From positions 124,001-188,000 of the forward strand of contig NZ_CP121446.1 in NCBI RefSeq assembly GCF_030643905.1: 64,000 nt of DNA. The letters are read 5' to 3'. The notes under the pieces are model-generated. The model made no database searches, was not told where the DNA came from, and saw nothing but the letters and a program-made list of their open reading frames with translations. The position numbers were made by a program, and so were the translations under genes. This document shows positions 42,579 through 52,600 of this stretch, piece after piece; positions within the stretch are counted from its first letter, which is position 1, and the number at the start of each line of letters is the position of its first letter. Source of the DNA: Flavobacterium sp. IMCC34852 (GTDB lineage: Bacteria; Bacteroidota; Bacteroidia; Flavobacteriales; Flavobacteriaceae).

Positions 42579-43580
42579 ATGAAAAAATATTTTGCAATAT
42601 CAATATTACTTTTATCCCTTGTTTTTGAAGCAAAAGCTCAATCAAGAGGCGTGAAAATTGGCTACATTGACATGGAATATATTCTGCAAAATGTTCCCGA
42701 TTATACTGAAGCCAATAACCAATTAGAGCAAAAAGCTCAAAAATGGAAGCAAGATATTGAAACTAAAAAAATTGAAATTGCAAAATTAAAAGATGCTTTA
42801 AAAACTGAAAAAGCACTATTGACTAAAGAATTAATAGAAGAGCGTGAGGAAGAAATCAAGTTTCAAGAAGATGAACTTTTAGATTTTCAACAAAAAAAAT
42901 TCGGCCCTAATGGTGATTTAATGACCCAAAAAGCCGTTTTGGTAAAACCTATTCAAGACCAAGTTTTCAATGCTGTGCAAGACATCGCCGAGCTAAAAAA
43001 GTATGATTTTATCTTTGACAAATCTTCTGATTTAACCATGTTGTTTTCTGCCAAAAGACACGATATCAGTGACCAAGTAGTTAGAAGTATCACCAGAGCC
43101 GAAAGAAGAGAACAACTCTCTAAAAAAGAATTAAAAGAGCAGGAAAAGAAAGAATACATGGAAGATGTTGAAGACGAAAATCCGGCATTGGCTGCTCGAA
43201 AAAAAGCCTTGGAAGAAAAAAAAGCGGCCAGAGATAAGTTGATGGAAGACAGAAAATTAGCTGCCGAGGCCAAGAAAAAAGAACAAGACGATAAAAGAAA
43301 AGCAGCCGCAGAAGCTCGAGAAGCCAAAAAAAGTGGCACGGTTCCTGCTAACGATAAAACAACAAGTGATAAAACAGTTGCGCCTGAAACCAATAAAAAA
43401 ACTTCAGATTCAACAACGGTTGACCCTAACTCAAAAGAAGCAAAGGCTGCCGCCAGAGCAAAACTTGTAGAAGACAAGAAGAAAGCTTTAGAAGAAAAAA
43501 AGAAAAAAATATTAGCCGATAGAGAAGCTGCAAAAAAAACCAAAGAAGAAAAAACCGGGGAACCGAAAAAAGAAGAATAA
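42579..43580 (+). CDS. OmpH/Skp family periplasmic chaperone, long form
   Basis: The 333-residue protein has a signal peptide (MKKYFAISILLLSLVFEAKAQ) and an OmpH domain (about 25-185): VKIGYIDMEYILQNVPDY, a long coiled coil, then YDFIFDKSSDLTMLFS. Skp proteins hold unfolded outer-membrane proteins for BamA. Unlike normal Skp (about 160-170 residues) it carries an extra about 150-residue Lys/Glu/Ala-rich tail of charged helix and linker. ATG 42579 is chosen because it starts the signal peptide. A shorter paralogue follows 33 bases later. Confidence 0.9.
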   Translation: MKKYFAISILLLSLVFEAKAQSRGVKIGYIDMEYILQNVPDYTEANNQLEQKAQKWKQDIETKKIEIAKLKDALKTEKALLTKELIEEREEEIKFQEDELLDFQQKKFGPNGDLMTQKAVLVKPIQDQVFNAVQDIAELKKYDFIFDKSSDLTMLFSAKRHDISDQVVRSITRAERREQLSKKELKEQEKKEYMEDVEDENPALAARKKALEEKKAARDKLMEDRKLAAEAKKKEQDDKRKAAAEAREAKKSGTVPANDKTTSDKTVAPETNKKTSDSTTVDPNSKEAKAAARAKLVEDKKKALEEKKKKILADREAAKKTKEEKTGEPKKEE

Positions 43581-43613
43581 ATAATAATAAATAAATAATT
43601 AATACTTTTTAAA

Positions 43614-44114
43614 ATGAAACGATTGAAATCATTACTAATAGCTACTGTATTGTTTTTAGGAACAAGCCAAACCATCAGTGCTCAAGCTAAAACTGCACAT
43701 GTAGATGTAAATGAAATTATTTCTAAAATGCCGGCGATGTTAGATGCCCAAAAGCAATTGGAAAAATTGAGCGCCACTTATGATGCGGAATACAAAACTA
43801 TGGCTCAGGAATATCAAACCAAAGTTGATAAATACGAAAAAGAAGCCGGTACTGTAGGAGATGCTGTGAATCAAACCCGTCAAGCGGAAGTACAAGATTT
43901 AGTAAAAAGAATCACTGATTACAGAGATAACGCTCAAAAAGAGTTGCAAAAGAAAGAATCTGATCTGGTAAAACCTTTGATGGATAAAATCAAAGCTTCT
44001 ATTACTAAAGTAGGTAAAGCCAAAGGATACCAATACGTTTTAAACTTAGCTGATTTATTACTAGCTGACGGTCCGGATTTAACTGCCGATGTTAAAAAAG
44101 ACTTAGGTTTCTAA
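43614..44114 (+). CDS. OmpH/Skp family periplasmic chaperone, short form
   Basis: The 166-residue protein has a signal peptide ending SAQA (residue about 25) and a complete OmpH domain of normal size: KTAHVDVNEIISKMPAMLDAQKQL, a coiled-coil hairpin, and YQYVLNLADLLLADGPDLT. It should form the usual trimeric tentacled chaperone for outer-membrane proteins. Together with the upstream long paralogue and bamA it forms an assembly unit. A hairpin terminator follows 20 bases after the stop. Confidence 0.92.
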   Translation: MKRLKSLLIATVLFLGTSQTISAQAKTAHVDVNEIISKMPAMLDAQKQLEKLSATYDAEYKTMAQEYQTKVDKYEKEAGTVGDAVNQTRQAEVQDLVKRITDYRDNAQKELQKKESDLVKPLMDKIKASITKVGKAKGYQYVLNLADLLLADGPDLTADVKKDLGF

Positions 44115-44133
44115 AATCAAAAATACTTTTATA

Positions 44134-44174
44134 AAACTGCTCACCTGAGACTTCGGGATTGAGCAGTTTTTTTT
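44134..44174 (+). terminator. Rho-independent terminator of the bamA-skp unit
   Basis: Outer stem AAACTGCTCA / TGAGCAGTTT (44134-44143 with 44160-44169) encloses a GAGACTTCGGGA element, followed by a T run. Confidence 0.88.
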
Positions 44175-44182
44175 TACTTTTG
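44175..44182 (+). promoter_or_regulatory. -7-like motif immediately before murI
   Basis: TACTTTTG matches TAnnTTTG but ends only 5 bases before the murI ATG, which would place transcription start at or near the A of the start codon. Confidence 0.35.
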
Positions 44183-44187
44183 TTATT

Positions 44188-44967
44188 ATGACTAACAACA
44201 ACCCCATAGGCCTTTTTGACTCCGGAATTGGTGGCACATCCATTTGGAAAGAAATCTATGATGTACTACCAAACGAAGACACTATTTATCTGGCCGACAG
44301 TAAAAATGCACCCTATGGCCAAAAATCAAAAGAAGAAATCATCCAATTAAGCATAAAAAATACCGAGTTTCTTCTCAACCAAAATGCCAAAATTATTGTG
44401 GTAGCTTGCAACACCGCAACCACCAACGCCATCAAAGAATTACGTGCCAAATATGATGTTCCCTTTATCGGAATAGAACCGGCCATCAAACCCGCAGCTC
44501 TCAATTCAGAAAAACATATCATCGGAATTTTAGCCACTCAAGGTACTTTAAACAGTGAATTATTCCACCAAACTGCCGAAAAATATCAAAACACCAAAAT
44601 CATTGAGCAAATCGGCCACGGCTTAGTTGGTCTTATAGAAAATGGGGAAATCAATTCCCCTGAAATGAATCACCTATTGCATACTTATTTAGAGCCTATG
44701 ATTGAAGCCAATATCGACTATCTCGTCTTAGGATGCAGCCATTACCCTTATCTTATCCCACAAATCAAAAAAATACTCCCAAATCACATTAAAATCATTG
44801 ATTCAGGGGAAGCAGTAGCCCGCCAAACTAAAAAAGTTTTAATAGAAAGTGTCGGATTAAGTGATAAATCTAAAAAAGGGAAAGCTCTTTTCTATTCTAA
44901 TTCAAATCCAAAAGTTTTGGATGATATTCTCCAAAATAAATACGAAGTAATAAGGAAAGATTTCTAG
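44188..44967 (+). CDS. murI: Glutamate racemase
   Basis: MurI converts L- to D-glutamate for peptidoglycan. The 259-residue enzyme has both catalytic cysteines, Cys74 in VVACNTATTN and Cys183 in LGCSHYPYL, with Asp11 in FDSGIGG and His185 next to the second cysteine. Length is typical. It follows the skp terminator, and a promoter-like motif lies directly before the start codon, so it may be transcribed separately as a leaderless message. It is adjacent to a structured intergenic repeat at its 3' end. Confidence 0.97.
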   Translation: MTNNNPIGLFDSGIGGTSIWKEIYDVLPNEDTIYLADSKNAPYGQKSKEEIIQLSIKNTEFLLNQNAKIIVVACNTATTNAIKELRAKYDVPFIGIEPAIKPAALNSEKHIIGILATQGTLNSELFHQTAEKYQNTKIIEQIGHGLVGLIENGEINSPEMNHLLHTYLEPMIEANIDYLVLGCSHYPYLIPQIKKILPNHIKIIDSGEAVARQTKKVLIESVGLSDKSKKGKALFYSNSNPKVLDDILQNKYEVIRKDF

Positions 44968-45047
44968 GAGCCAATCACTCGGGAATCGTTTAAACCATTT
45001 TCCCGCTTTCTGCACTACAAGGTAGTCGCGCCAATCGGGGCTAAAAT
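44968..45047 (+). repeat. Structured intergenic repeat, copy B (variant)
   Basis: The right part (45001-45047) reads TCCCGCTTTCTGC, a hairpin (ACTACAAGGTAGT) and CGCCAATCGGGGCTAAAAT, which aligns with copies A and C. The left part begins GGAGCCAATC and then holds about 20 extra bases. It starts directly after the murI stop. Confidence 0.55.
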
Positions 45048-45064
45048 CAAACGGCAGGCTTCTT

Positions 45065-45580
45065 TTATTCGTCTTTAAACCAACTCGAATACATCACGTA
45101 ATTGTTAGAAATACGCTCAATCTCTCCGGCAAAGTCAGACTGATTAATATCTTTTACCTTCTTAGCCGGAACACCGGCATAAATCGTCCCCGATTCCACC
45201 ACGGTATTTTGAGTAACCACAGCGCCGGCAGCAATTATCGAATTACTTTCCACCACACAATTGTCCATCACAATAGCACCCATACCAATCAATACATTAT
45301 CGTGTATAGTACAACCATGAACAATCGCATTGTGCCCAATTGAAACATTATTACCAATAATCGTCGGATGTTTTTGATAAGTACAATGAATGATAGCACC
45401 ATCCTGAATATTGACTTTATTGCCAATTTTTATAAAATGAACATCCCCGCGAATGACGGCATTGAACCAAACACTACAAGAACTACCCAAAATAACATCC
45501 CCAACAATGGTGGCATTTTCAGCTACATAACAATCCTTTGGAATTTGTGGATGCTTACCTTTAACAGATTTTATGACCAT
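45065..45580 (-). CDS. Gamma-carbonic anhydrase family protein
   Basis: The 171-residue left-handed beta-helix protein is built of hexapeptide repeats (IVGDVILG, IIGNNVSIG, VLIGMGAIV and similar). The three zinc/iron histidines of gamma-class carbonic anhydrases are present: His65 (in IIHCTYQ), His83 (in SIGHNA) and His88 (in IVHGC). It should be a trimer that hydrates CO2, although many members of this YrdA/PaaY-like group show weak activity and other roles are possible. It lies downstream of the SprF-type gene, separated by a terminator. Confidence 0.93.
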   Translation of the reverse strand: MVIKSVKGKHPQIPKDCYVAENATIVGDVILGSSCSVWFNAVIRGDVHFIKIGNKVNIQDGAIIHCTYQKHPTIIGNNVSIGHNAIVHGCTIHDNVLIGMGAIVMDNCVVESNSIIAAGAVVTQNTVVESGTIYAGVPAKKVKDINQSDFAGEIERISNNYVMYSSWFKDE

Positions 45581-45606
45581 AAAAAAAGTCCCGATAAATC
45601 GGGACG
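45581..45606 (-). terminator. Rho-independent terminator of the adhesin-SprF operon
   Basis: On the minus strand GTCCCGAT / ATCGGGAC (8 bases, AA-type loop) is followed by seven T. It separates the SprF-type gene from the gamma-carbonic anhydrase start at 45580. Confidence 0.85.
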
Positions 45607-45616
45607 TATATTTAAA

Positions 45617-46615
45617 TTAATTAATTGCCGGACAATTACAGTGGTATTTCTCCGCTTTACAGAATAAATTAATTCCTAAAGTAATTTGGTGAAAACCTCC
45701 GGTATCAAAATTTACGTTACCCAATAAATGAGAGTAAGTATAGGAGAATACATAATTCTTAAAATTAACTCCAATAATAGGAGTCACATATTGCATTTTT
45801 TGATCAGACACCGCATTTCCCTCAACGAATTGTGCTCCGTCAAGGCTTCTTCTATAAGATATGCCGCCCCATAATCGCCCAAAATCTAATTCTTTGTAAG
45901 CCTTGATATTTAAATCAATGGTTTTCTCTTGAGTTTGGGTAACCAATTGGAACATAAAAGAAGGTTCCCAAAGAATAGTTTCCTCATCACCAAAAGTATA
46001 ACCCGAATTCAAAATAAATCGTCTAAGATTAACAGGTTCTCTGTCAGAGTATAATTTTCTATCACTGGCCAAAGCATTTTTTACCGTTGCATGAACATAA
46101 AAATCAAGGAAATTATAAGAAGCTCCAATGTCAACGTTAAAATAAGAAGCTCTCTGCATTGATGGGAAAATTAACGGATCATAAGTTGGGTCATTCGTAT
46201 AAAAAGTACTTTGATCTAAATTACTCTGTACAAAACCGGCACTCATCCCAAATGATAGTTGGTTTAAGTCAACCCTGTCACGAGAAAACATTAAATGGTG
46301 GGCATAGGTTAATTTCATCCCGGTTTGAGAGTGATACCCGTTTTTATCATTAAAAACAATAATTCCTCCTCCAGATCTTTCTCCTAATGAACCGTTGAAA
46401 CTCAATGTTTGTAACGCCGGTGCATCTTCTTGTCCAAACCATTGTTGTCTGGCGGTCAATCTTAATTTTGCACAATTGGAAGCTCCTGCCATCGAAGGAT
46501 GAAGTAAGTAATAGTTGTCTGATAAATAATCAGAATAAACAGGTAATCCTTCTTGAGAAATTGAAATTTGTGATAAAAAAAGTAATGCTAATAAACAAAA
46601 TCTTCTAAAATTCAT
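45617..46615 (-). CDS. PorP/SprF family T9SS membrane protein
   Basis: The 332-residue protein has a signal peptide (MNFRRFCLLALLFLSQISISQ) and the PorP/SprF beta-barrel pattern: YSDYLSDNYYLLHPSMAGASNCAKLRLTARQQWFGQ at the N-terminus (described in pieces of the known motif), and FKNYVFSYTYSHLLGNVNFDTGGFHQITLGINL near the end. In F. johnsoniae SprF is needed to export the type-B adhesin SprB encoded next to it. Here the gene starts 6 bases after a giant type-B adhesin gene, so it is very likely its dedicated export or attachment partner. Confidence 0.92.
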   Translation of the reverse strand: MNFRRFCLLALLFLSQISISQEGLPVYSDYLSDNYYLLHPSMAGASNCAKLRLTARQQWFGQEDAPALQTLSFNGSLGERSGGGIIVFNDKNGYHSQTGMKLTYAHHLMFSRDRVDLNQLSFGMSAGFVQSNLDQSTFYTNDPTYDPLIFPSMQRASYFNVDIGASYNFLDFYVHATVKNALASDRKLYSDREPVNLRRFILNSGYTFGDEETILWEPSFMFQLVTQTQEKTIDLNIKAYKELDFGRLWGGISYRRSLDGAQFVEGNAVSDQKMQYVTPIIGVNFKNYVFSYTYSHLLGNVNFDTGGFHQITLGINLFCKAEKYHCNCPAIN

Positions 46616-46621
46616 TGTAAA

Positions 46622-49600
46622 CTATCTTTTTAATGAGAAATGGGCTCTAAATTGTTTGGCTGCGGTTTGTTCTAAATATTCCACACTAAACCAGTAATCA
46701 GTTGATGGTAAGGGTTTTCCGTTGTAGGTTCCGTCCCAACCGTCTCCATCTGAACTAATTTGTTTCAGTAATTTTCCATAGCGGTCAAATATATAAATTT
46801 TTGCGTTAGGTTGTCCATCCAACCCAACAATATTCCATGTATCGTGGATACCGTCTCCGTTTGGTGTAAAATAAAGCGGATAATCAATTACCTGAACATC
46901 CATTATTGTCAGCTCTTCACAACTAAACGCTACTCCTCCTTCGGTATCCCAAACATGTATCACATGCTCACCTAAAGAAACCCCTTCAAAGATATTGCTC
47001 GATTGTCTTGGGCCGTCATCCAAACTGTATTCATACGTTCCCCAACCTTCAACAGTAACCGTAATAATTTGACTATCCGTAAAGGCATTGGTTACCGTAT
47101 AACCTACTGTCCCTGACGCTATAACCGCCTGTCCTGATTGTATCACCGGGAAGTCTGCCGAGGTAGTCTCACACAATAAATCACTATTGCTTATCACTCG
47201 TACATGGTAGTTTCTGGTAGCACCCGTTGGTGAAGAAGTGTTTACCGTATACGTTGAACCCGTAGCACCTACAATTAAGTTGCCATCCTCATACCACTCA
47301 AAAGTATAATCCGAAGCGTTGACAATACCACTCTCTAAAACCAGTGGTCTTACCACTTCTCCCGTGGTGAAGTCAACACATATCGTAGTGACATCATTCT
47401 GGGTATCAATAACCGGATTAGGGTAACGCTCTATCTCTATATCAATAGTGGTCAGTGCATAACAGAATGGTACAATGCTATTGCTGCTGTTCTCTACCTT
47501 AACCCAAATCTGATCCGTATCGGGTTGGGTAATATAAGCTTGTGCTTCCGCCAGTGGGATAGCATTAATCCCTGCCTCTGCATCAGCCTGACTGTGGTAG
47601 TAACTAATCAAGAAAACAGCCGGGTCTTGTCCGTTGAGAATAGCCGTGTTGAATTGCGTTAAATCCAATTGGAATACCCCATCATATGGGTCGTTGTAAT
47701 CATCACATTGTGAAAACTCTTGCGCTCCTGTTGCCGTAGCATATTCCTCCACTGCCAAAGTCAGTACTCCCGTTGCATTAACACAACCTGTAGCATTGTT
47801 CACTACTCTGATGTAAATATCTTGAGCATCTGCCGTAATATTAGTATATGGTGACACCAGTGGTGTCTCTCCCGTATTGGTAAACGGATTGGCTCCTGCT
47901 GCCGTGAGGTAATACGTAATGGTAAAATCAGCCGGGCTTTGGTTCGCACCCAAAATGGCGGTGGCCAAGATTGGGTTGGTCAAATCAAACTGTGCAATAC
48001 CGTCGGTATTGTCATCACACATTCTGTATGGTGCCAAAGGTTGGATGACTTCAGGTAAAGGATTAACCGTTAAGGGTTGTTCCACCAATACATAACAGTT
48101 ATTACCCAAATAATCCACTTGGTTGTTCTCTACTCTAATCCAAACATTATCGCCTACCAAAGCCTGAGTCGGGTCGGCTATCGGGAACTGAGCAGCATGA
48201 GCATCTGCCTCATTGGTATAGTAAGTCAAGGTAACATTCGTGGCGCCGTTAATGATATAAGCCGCATTTACCGTTACATCAAAAACTTCAACCATATCTC
48301 CCGGATTGTTGTCATCACATAGTGGTGCTAAAGGATTCGGGTCGGTGTTCGGTGTTGGTACCGGTAATACTCTAATGTCTAAAGTCGTAATGCTTTGACA
48401 ACCCGCTGCGCTGGTTACCAAAACGCCTAAGGTTTGAACCGCCGGAAATATATTGGTATAAGCCGTAAAATCTGTTATGGTGGTTGCTCCTCCGGCTTGG
48501 GCTTCTGATAATGATGGGTAATACGTTACTGTATAACCTGATAATCCTTGGGTGATCTCAGCATCTTTTACCGTTAAATCAAAACTGTGGTATTGATTAT
48601 TCGGATCGGTATCATTATCACAAACACTCAGTGGTGCAGGTGTGGTTAGTAACAATGGAATATTGATGATAACATCAAATGAACCTATATTGAAACAACC
48701 CGTGGTATTATCTTCTACTCTAACCCAAATAGTTTGGTTGTTCATAGCCGTATAATTGGTCACATTCATAATCGGGGCAATTCCATCCTGAGCAGCCGTT
48801 TGAGAGGTGTAATACTCAACAGTATAATTACTTGCAGCCAAAGGTTGTTGGGCCAAGATACTAGCTGTATTGACAGTCAAATCAATACTGGTAATGGCAT
48901 CTTGGGTATTGTTATCATCATCACAAACTACAATGTCATCTAAATCAACCGGGGCTATTGGACTTGGGTTAACGTTTAGTTCTATTGGAATAACGCTCCA
49001 ACATCCCGTTAAAGGATCAACTGCTCTTACGTATAATATTTGTACAAAAGGATTGATATTGTTATAAAGAACACTCGTGTCAATTGGGGTATTACCCTGT
49101 TGTGCATCGGTTAAGGTCTCATGGAAAGTCAAAATATAGGGTGCACCTTGTAAAATGTCCGTTGTTAAGCTCGTCAAATCAAATCCGGAAAAGCCATCTT
49201 GATTCTCATCACAAATCGTGAAAGGCGCTGTTGGCGGAATTGGTGTTGGCAATGGAACTACTCTGATATCCATCGTAGAGATGCTGTAACATCCGGTGAT
49301 GCTATTGGTGATACGAATACCTAAAGTCTGTACATAAATAATTTGGTTCGGATACTGTAAATCAGGATGAGAAACATTGATCGCATTGGTATCATTCTCT
49401 GCATCTGTCAAACTCGGATAGAAAGTTACCGACATTCCCGTCTGACCTAATAAAACAGCAGCTACTTGAGAAGCCAAATCAAAAGTCTCAAAACCTATCG
49501 AGCCATTGTAATCACACAAAGTGTATTGAGCATAATTAGGCTGGGTAGCATTCGGTAGCGGATTCACTATCAAGTCTAACTCCACTATGTCATAACAACC

Positions 49601-52600
49601 TGTGGTATTAAATTCTACTCTAACATACACTGTTTGGTTCCACTGCGTTTGGTTGATGTAATTCGTCACACCGCCAATAGCATTAGCATCGTCTTGCGCA
49701 TTGGCAAAAGTCGTATGGAAAGTAACCGTAACCGTAGTAGGATCAATAGACCCTAAAACCTGTGGTATCGTTGTAGTTAAATCAAAACTCTCAAAACCAG
49801 TCTGGCCTGTGTAATCACAAAGCGCATAATCATCCGGCTCAGTCGCCTCAGGGGTTGGGTCAACTATTAATTGTAATTCAACATAATTGGCACAACCGGT
49901 CAAGGTATAAAACACTCTGACATAAATCGTCTGTGTCCATGGATTGATATTGTCATAAGGACTCGCAAGTGATGGTACTGCGCCTATCAAAGCATCGGTC
50001 TGGGTTTCGTAATAACTTATCGAAACTCCCGTTAGTGGCCAAACGCCTCCGGCTATTTCTGCAGTGGCTGAGGCTAAATCAAACACGCCAAATCCGTCAT
50101 TATTAGGATCACAATAATGCAACGCTTGTGGAGTAACGGCAATAGGGCCTTGGGTTACTCTTAATAATTGCGTAGTGGTTGAATAACAACCCGTAACATT
50201 ATCCTCTACTCTGATATAAACTATCTCGTTATCTGTTCCGGTATATGTACTTGGGGTAACTATCGGACTTGACTCATTTTGGGCCGCAAGCAAAGAGTTA
50301 TAATACGTAACACTAACTAGTGAAGTATTCCCTGCTGTAACAACGCCTTCATTTATGGTCAAATCAAACAAAGCCTGTGTCGTGGCTCCGTTACTACATT
50401 GGAAGATAGGATCCGGTGTAGTCGCCGATGGCAAAGGATTTACCACCAAATTAAACGAACTCACCGAACTACACCCTGTGGTATTATTACTGATGTTTAT
50501 CCAAATCTCTTGCGGATTACTAATGTTAGTGTACAAGTTCGGTAGCGGACTCGTTTGAGTCTGAGCATCACTCTGAGTCAAATAATATCCTATGGTAACA
50601 TTGGTCTGACCATTGGCAATCTCTGCATCTTTACTATTCAAAGTAAACACTTCAATACCATCGCCCGGATTGGCGTAATCACACAACTCATAATCCGTAA
50701 TCACCGGATTGGCTAATGGTAGTGGGTTGACAATTAAATTAAATGTGGTATTACTATAACATGCCGGCGAACCGTTATTGTAAGCTCTTACATAAATAGT
50801 TTGCAATCCCGGATCAATATTACAATACGGACTAACCAATGGATTAGCACCGGTTTGTGAATTGGTCAACGTTTCATGGAAAGTAACTACAATATTAGGA
50901 TTTCCCCCATTCACTTGGTTGATTATAGTATTCAAATCGAAATTACAATTAAAACCATCATTGTTGTTACTATCATCACAAACCACGTAATCAGCCGGAG
51001 TATTGATTACCGGCGCTGTGTTTACAGTAATCACCGCAGAAACGGTTTGTGTTTGAGAACAAGTAGTTGAGGGATTTGTAACACTAACTAAATTATAAGT
51101 TGTTGACGCTGACAAAGGTGCCGAAGTAAAGACAGCATTCCCGTTACCATTCAAGGCAATAGTTTGATTTGTGCCCGAGTTGACATTGTAAGTCACAACA
51201 GCATTTGGTGTACCACTAAATGAAATAGTAACTGTATCCCCTGAACATACTGTAGCTGTTCCGGATATCGTAGCTGTTGGCAATGGATTCACTGTAACTA
51301 CTGCGGATCCGGACTGTGGCTGGGCACAGTTTGTTGTCGGATTTTGAACACTAATCAAATTATAGGTCGAAGAAACCGTTAAAATCGGAGTGGTCACTGA
51401 TGCATTACCTGCTGCATTTAAAGTTATGGTTTGACTTGGATTGGAATCCGAATTGTAAGTAACAATTGCATTTGGTGTACCATTAAAAGAAATAACCGAA
51501 GTTGTTCCTGAACAAATCGAAGTTGTTCCTGAAATGGTCACCGTTGGTAAAGGATTTATGGTTACAGTTGCTGAACCGGTTATCAATTGAGAACAATTCG
51601 TTGCAGGATTCAAAACACTTACTAAGGTATAAGTCGAGCTGGCAGTAAGATTAGGCGTAACTACCGAAGCAGTACCGGAACCATTTAAAGTGACTGTTTG
51701 ATTAGGATTAGAGTCGATATTATAAGTCACAATAGTATTTGGCGTACCGTTAAAAGTAATGCCTGTCGAAGTACCATAACAAATTGCCGTAGAACCTGAT
51801 ATGGTTGCTGTTGGTAATGGATTAACAAACAATTGAAAACTAGTAGTCCCAAAACTGGTTGGATCTGCATTTTCTTCTAATCTCACAAAAATTGTTTGGC
51901 CATTGGTTCCACTAAAAGCATTTATCGGGCTAATTGCTGCTGCATCGTTGTCTGCATCCGTTTGATTCAAATGATAAGTCACCGTGTAATCGGCCGCATT
52001 GTAAGTTGAACCTAATACCAATGGTGTCTGTGGTGTAAAATCAAAAATTGCCGTACCGCTTCCGAAACTGCTTTCGCACAAAGTTAAATTAGGCGGCGTA
52101 AAAGGATTAGGCTCTGCACACAAAGCAGGTGAGATATAAAGAGTAAATTGCGTTGTTGTGATACAACCTGTCATATCATCTTCAAGAGCGGCATAAATTA
52201 TTTCACCGTTATATCCATTATAACTTGTCGTATTGGTTATTGGTGAAGCCAATTGCTGGGCATCAAATAGAGAATGGTGATATGTTACAGTATTACTCAA
52301 TCCATTCACGATTACCGGCGTATTATCCTCTAAATTAAAAGGCGGCACACAAACAGTCAAATCATTAGGAGTACCAATTGCCAAAGAAGGAATATATTCT
52401 ACAACCAAACAATCTGTTTGTTCACAACCACTAGGATAAGTGATTGTAACACAATAATCTCCCTCTTGGGTAATAGTGTAAGTAAAAGAATTTGCTCCCG
52501 GAATCGGATTCCCTCCAAATGTCCAAGCATAAGTAGCTCCAACTATGGAAGTGGCTCCTGCTTGAATCGTTAATGTTTCCGAACCACAAATAGCATTTGG

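Noticed and set aside
42953..43675. A 240-residue minus-strand frame rich in Ser, Phe and Leu opposite the skp genes
   Set aside because: It mirrors the Lys/Glu/Ala-rich tail of the long Skp; the apparent hydrophobic protein is a by-product of that codon pattern.
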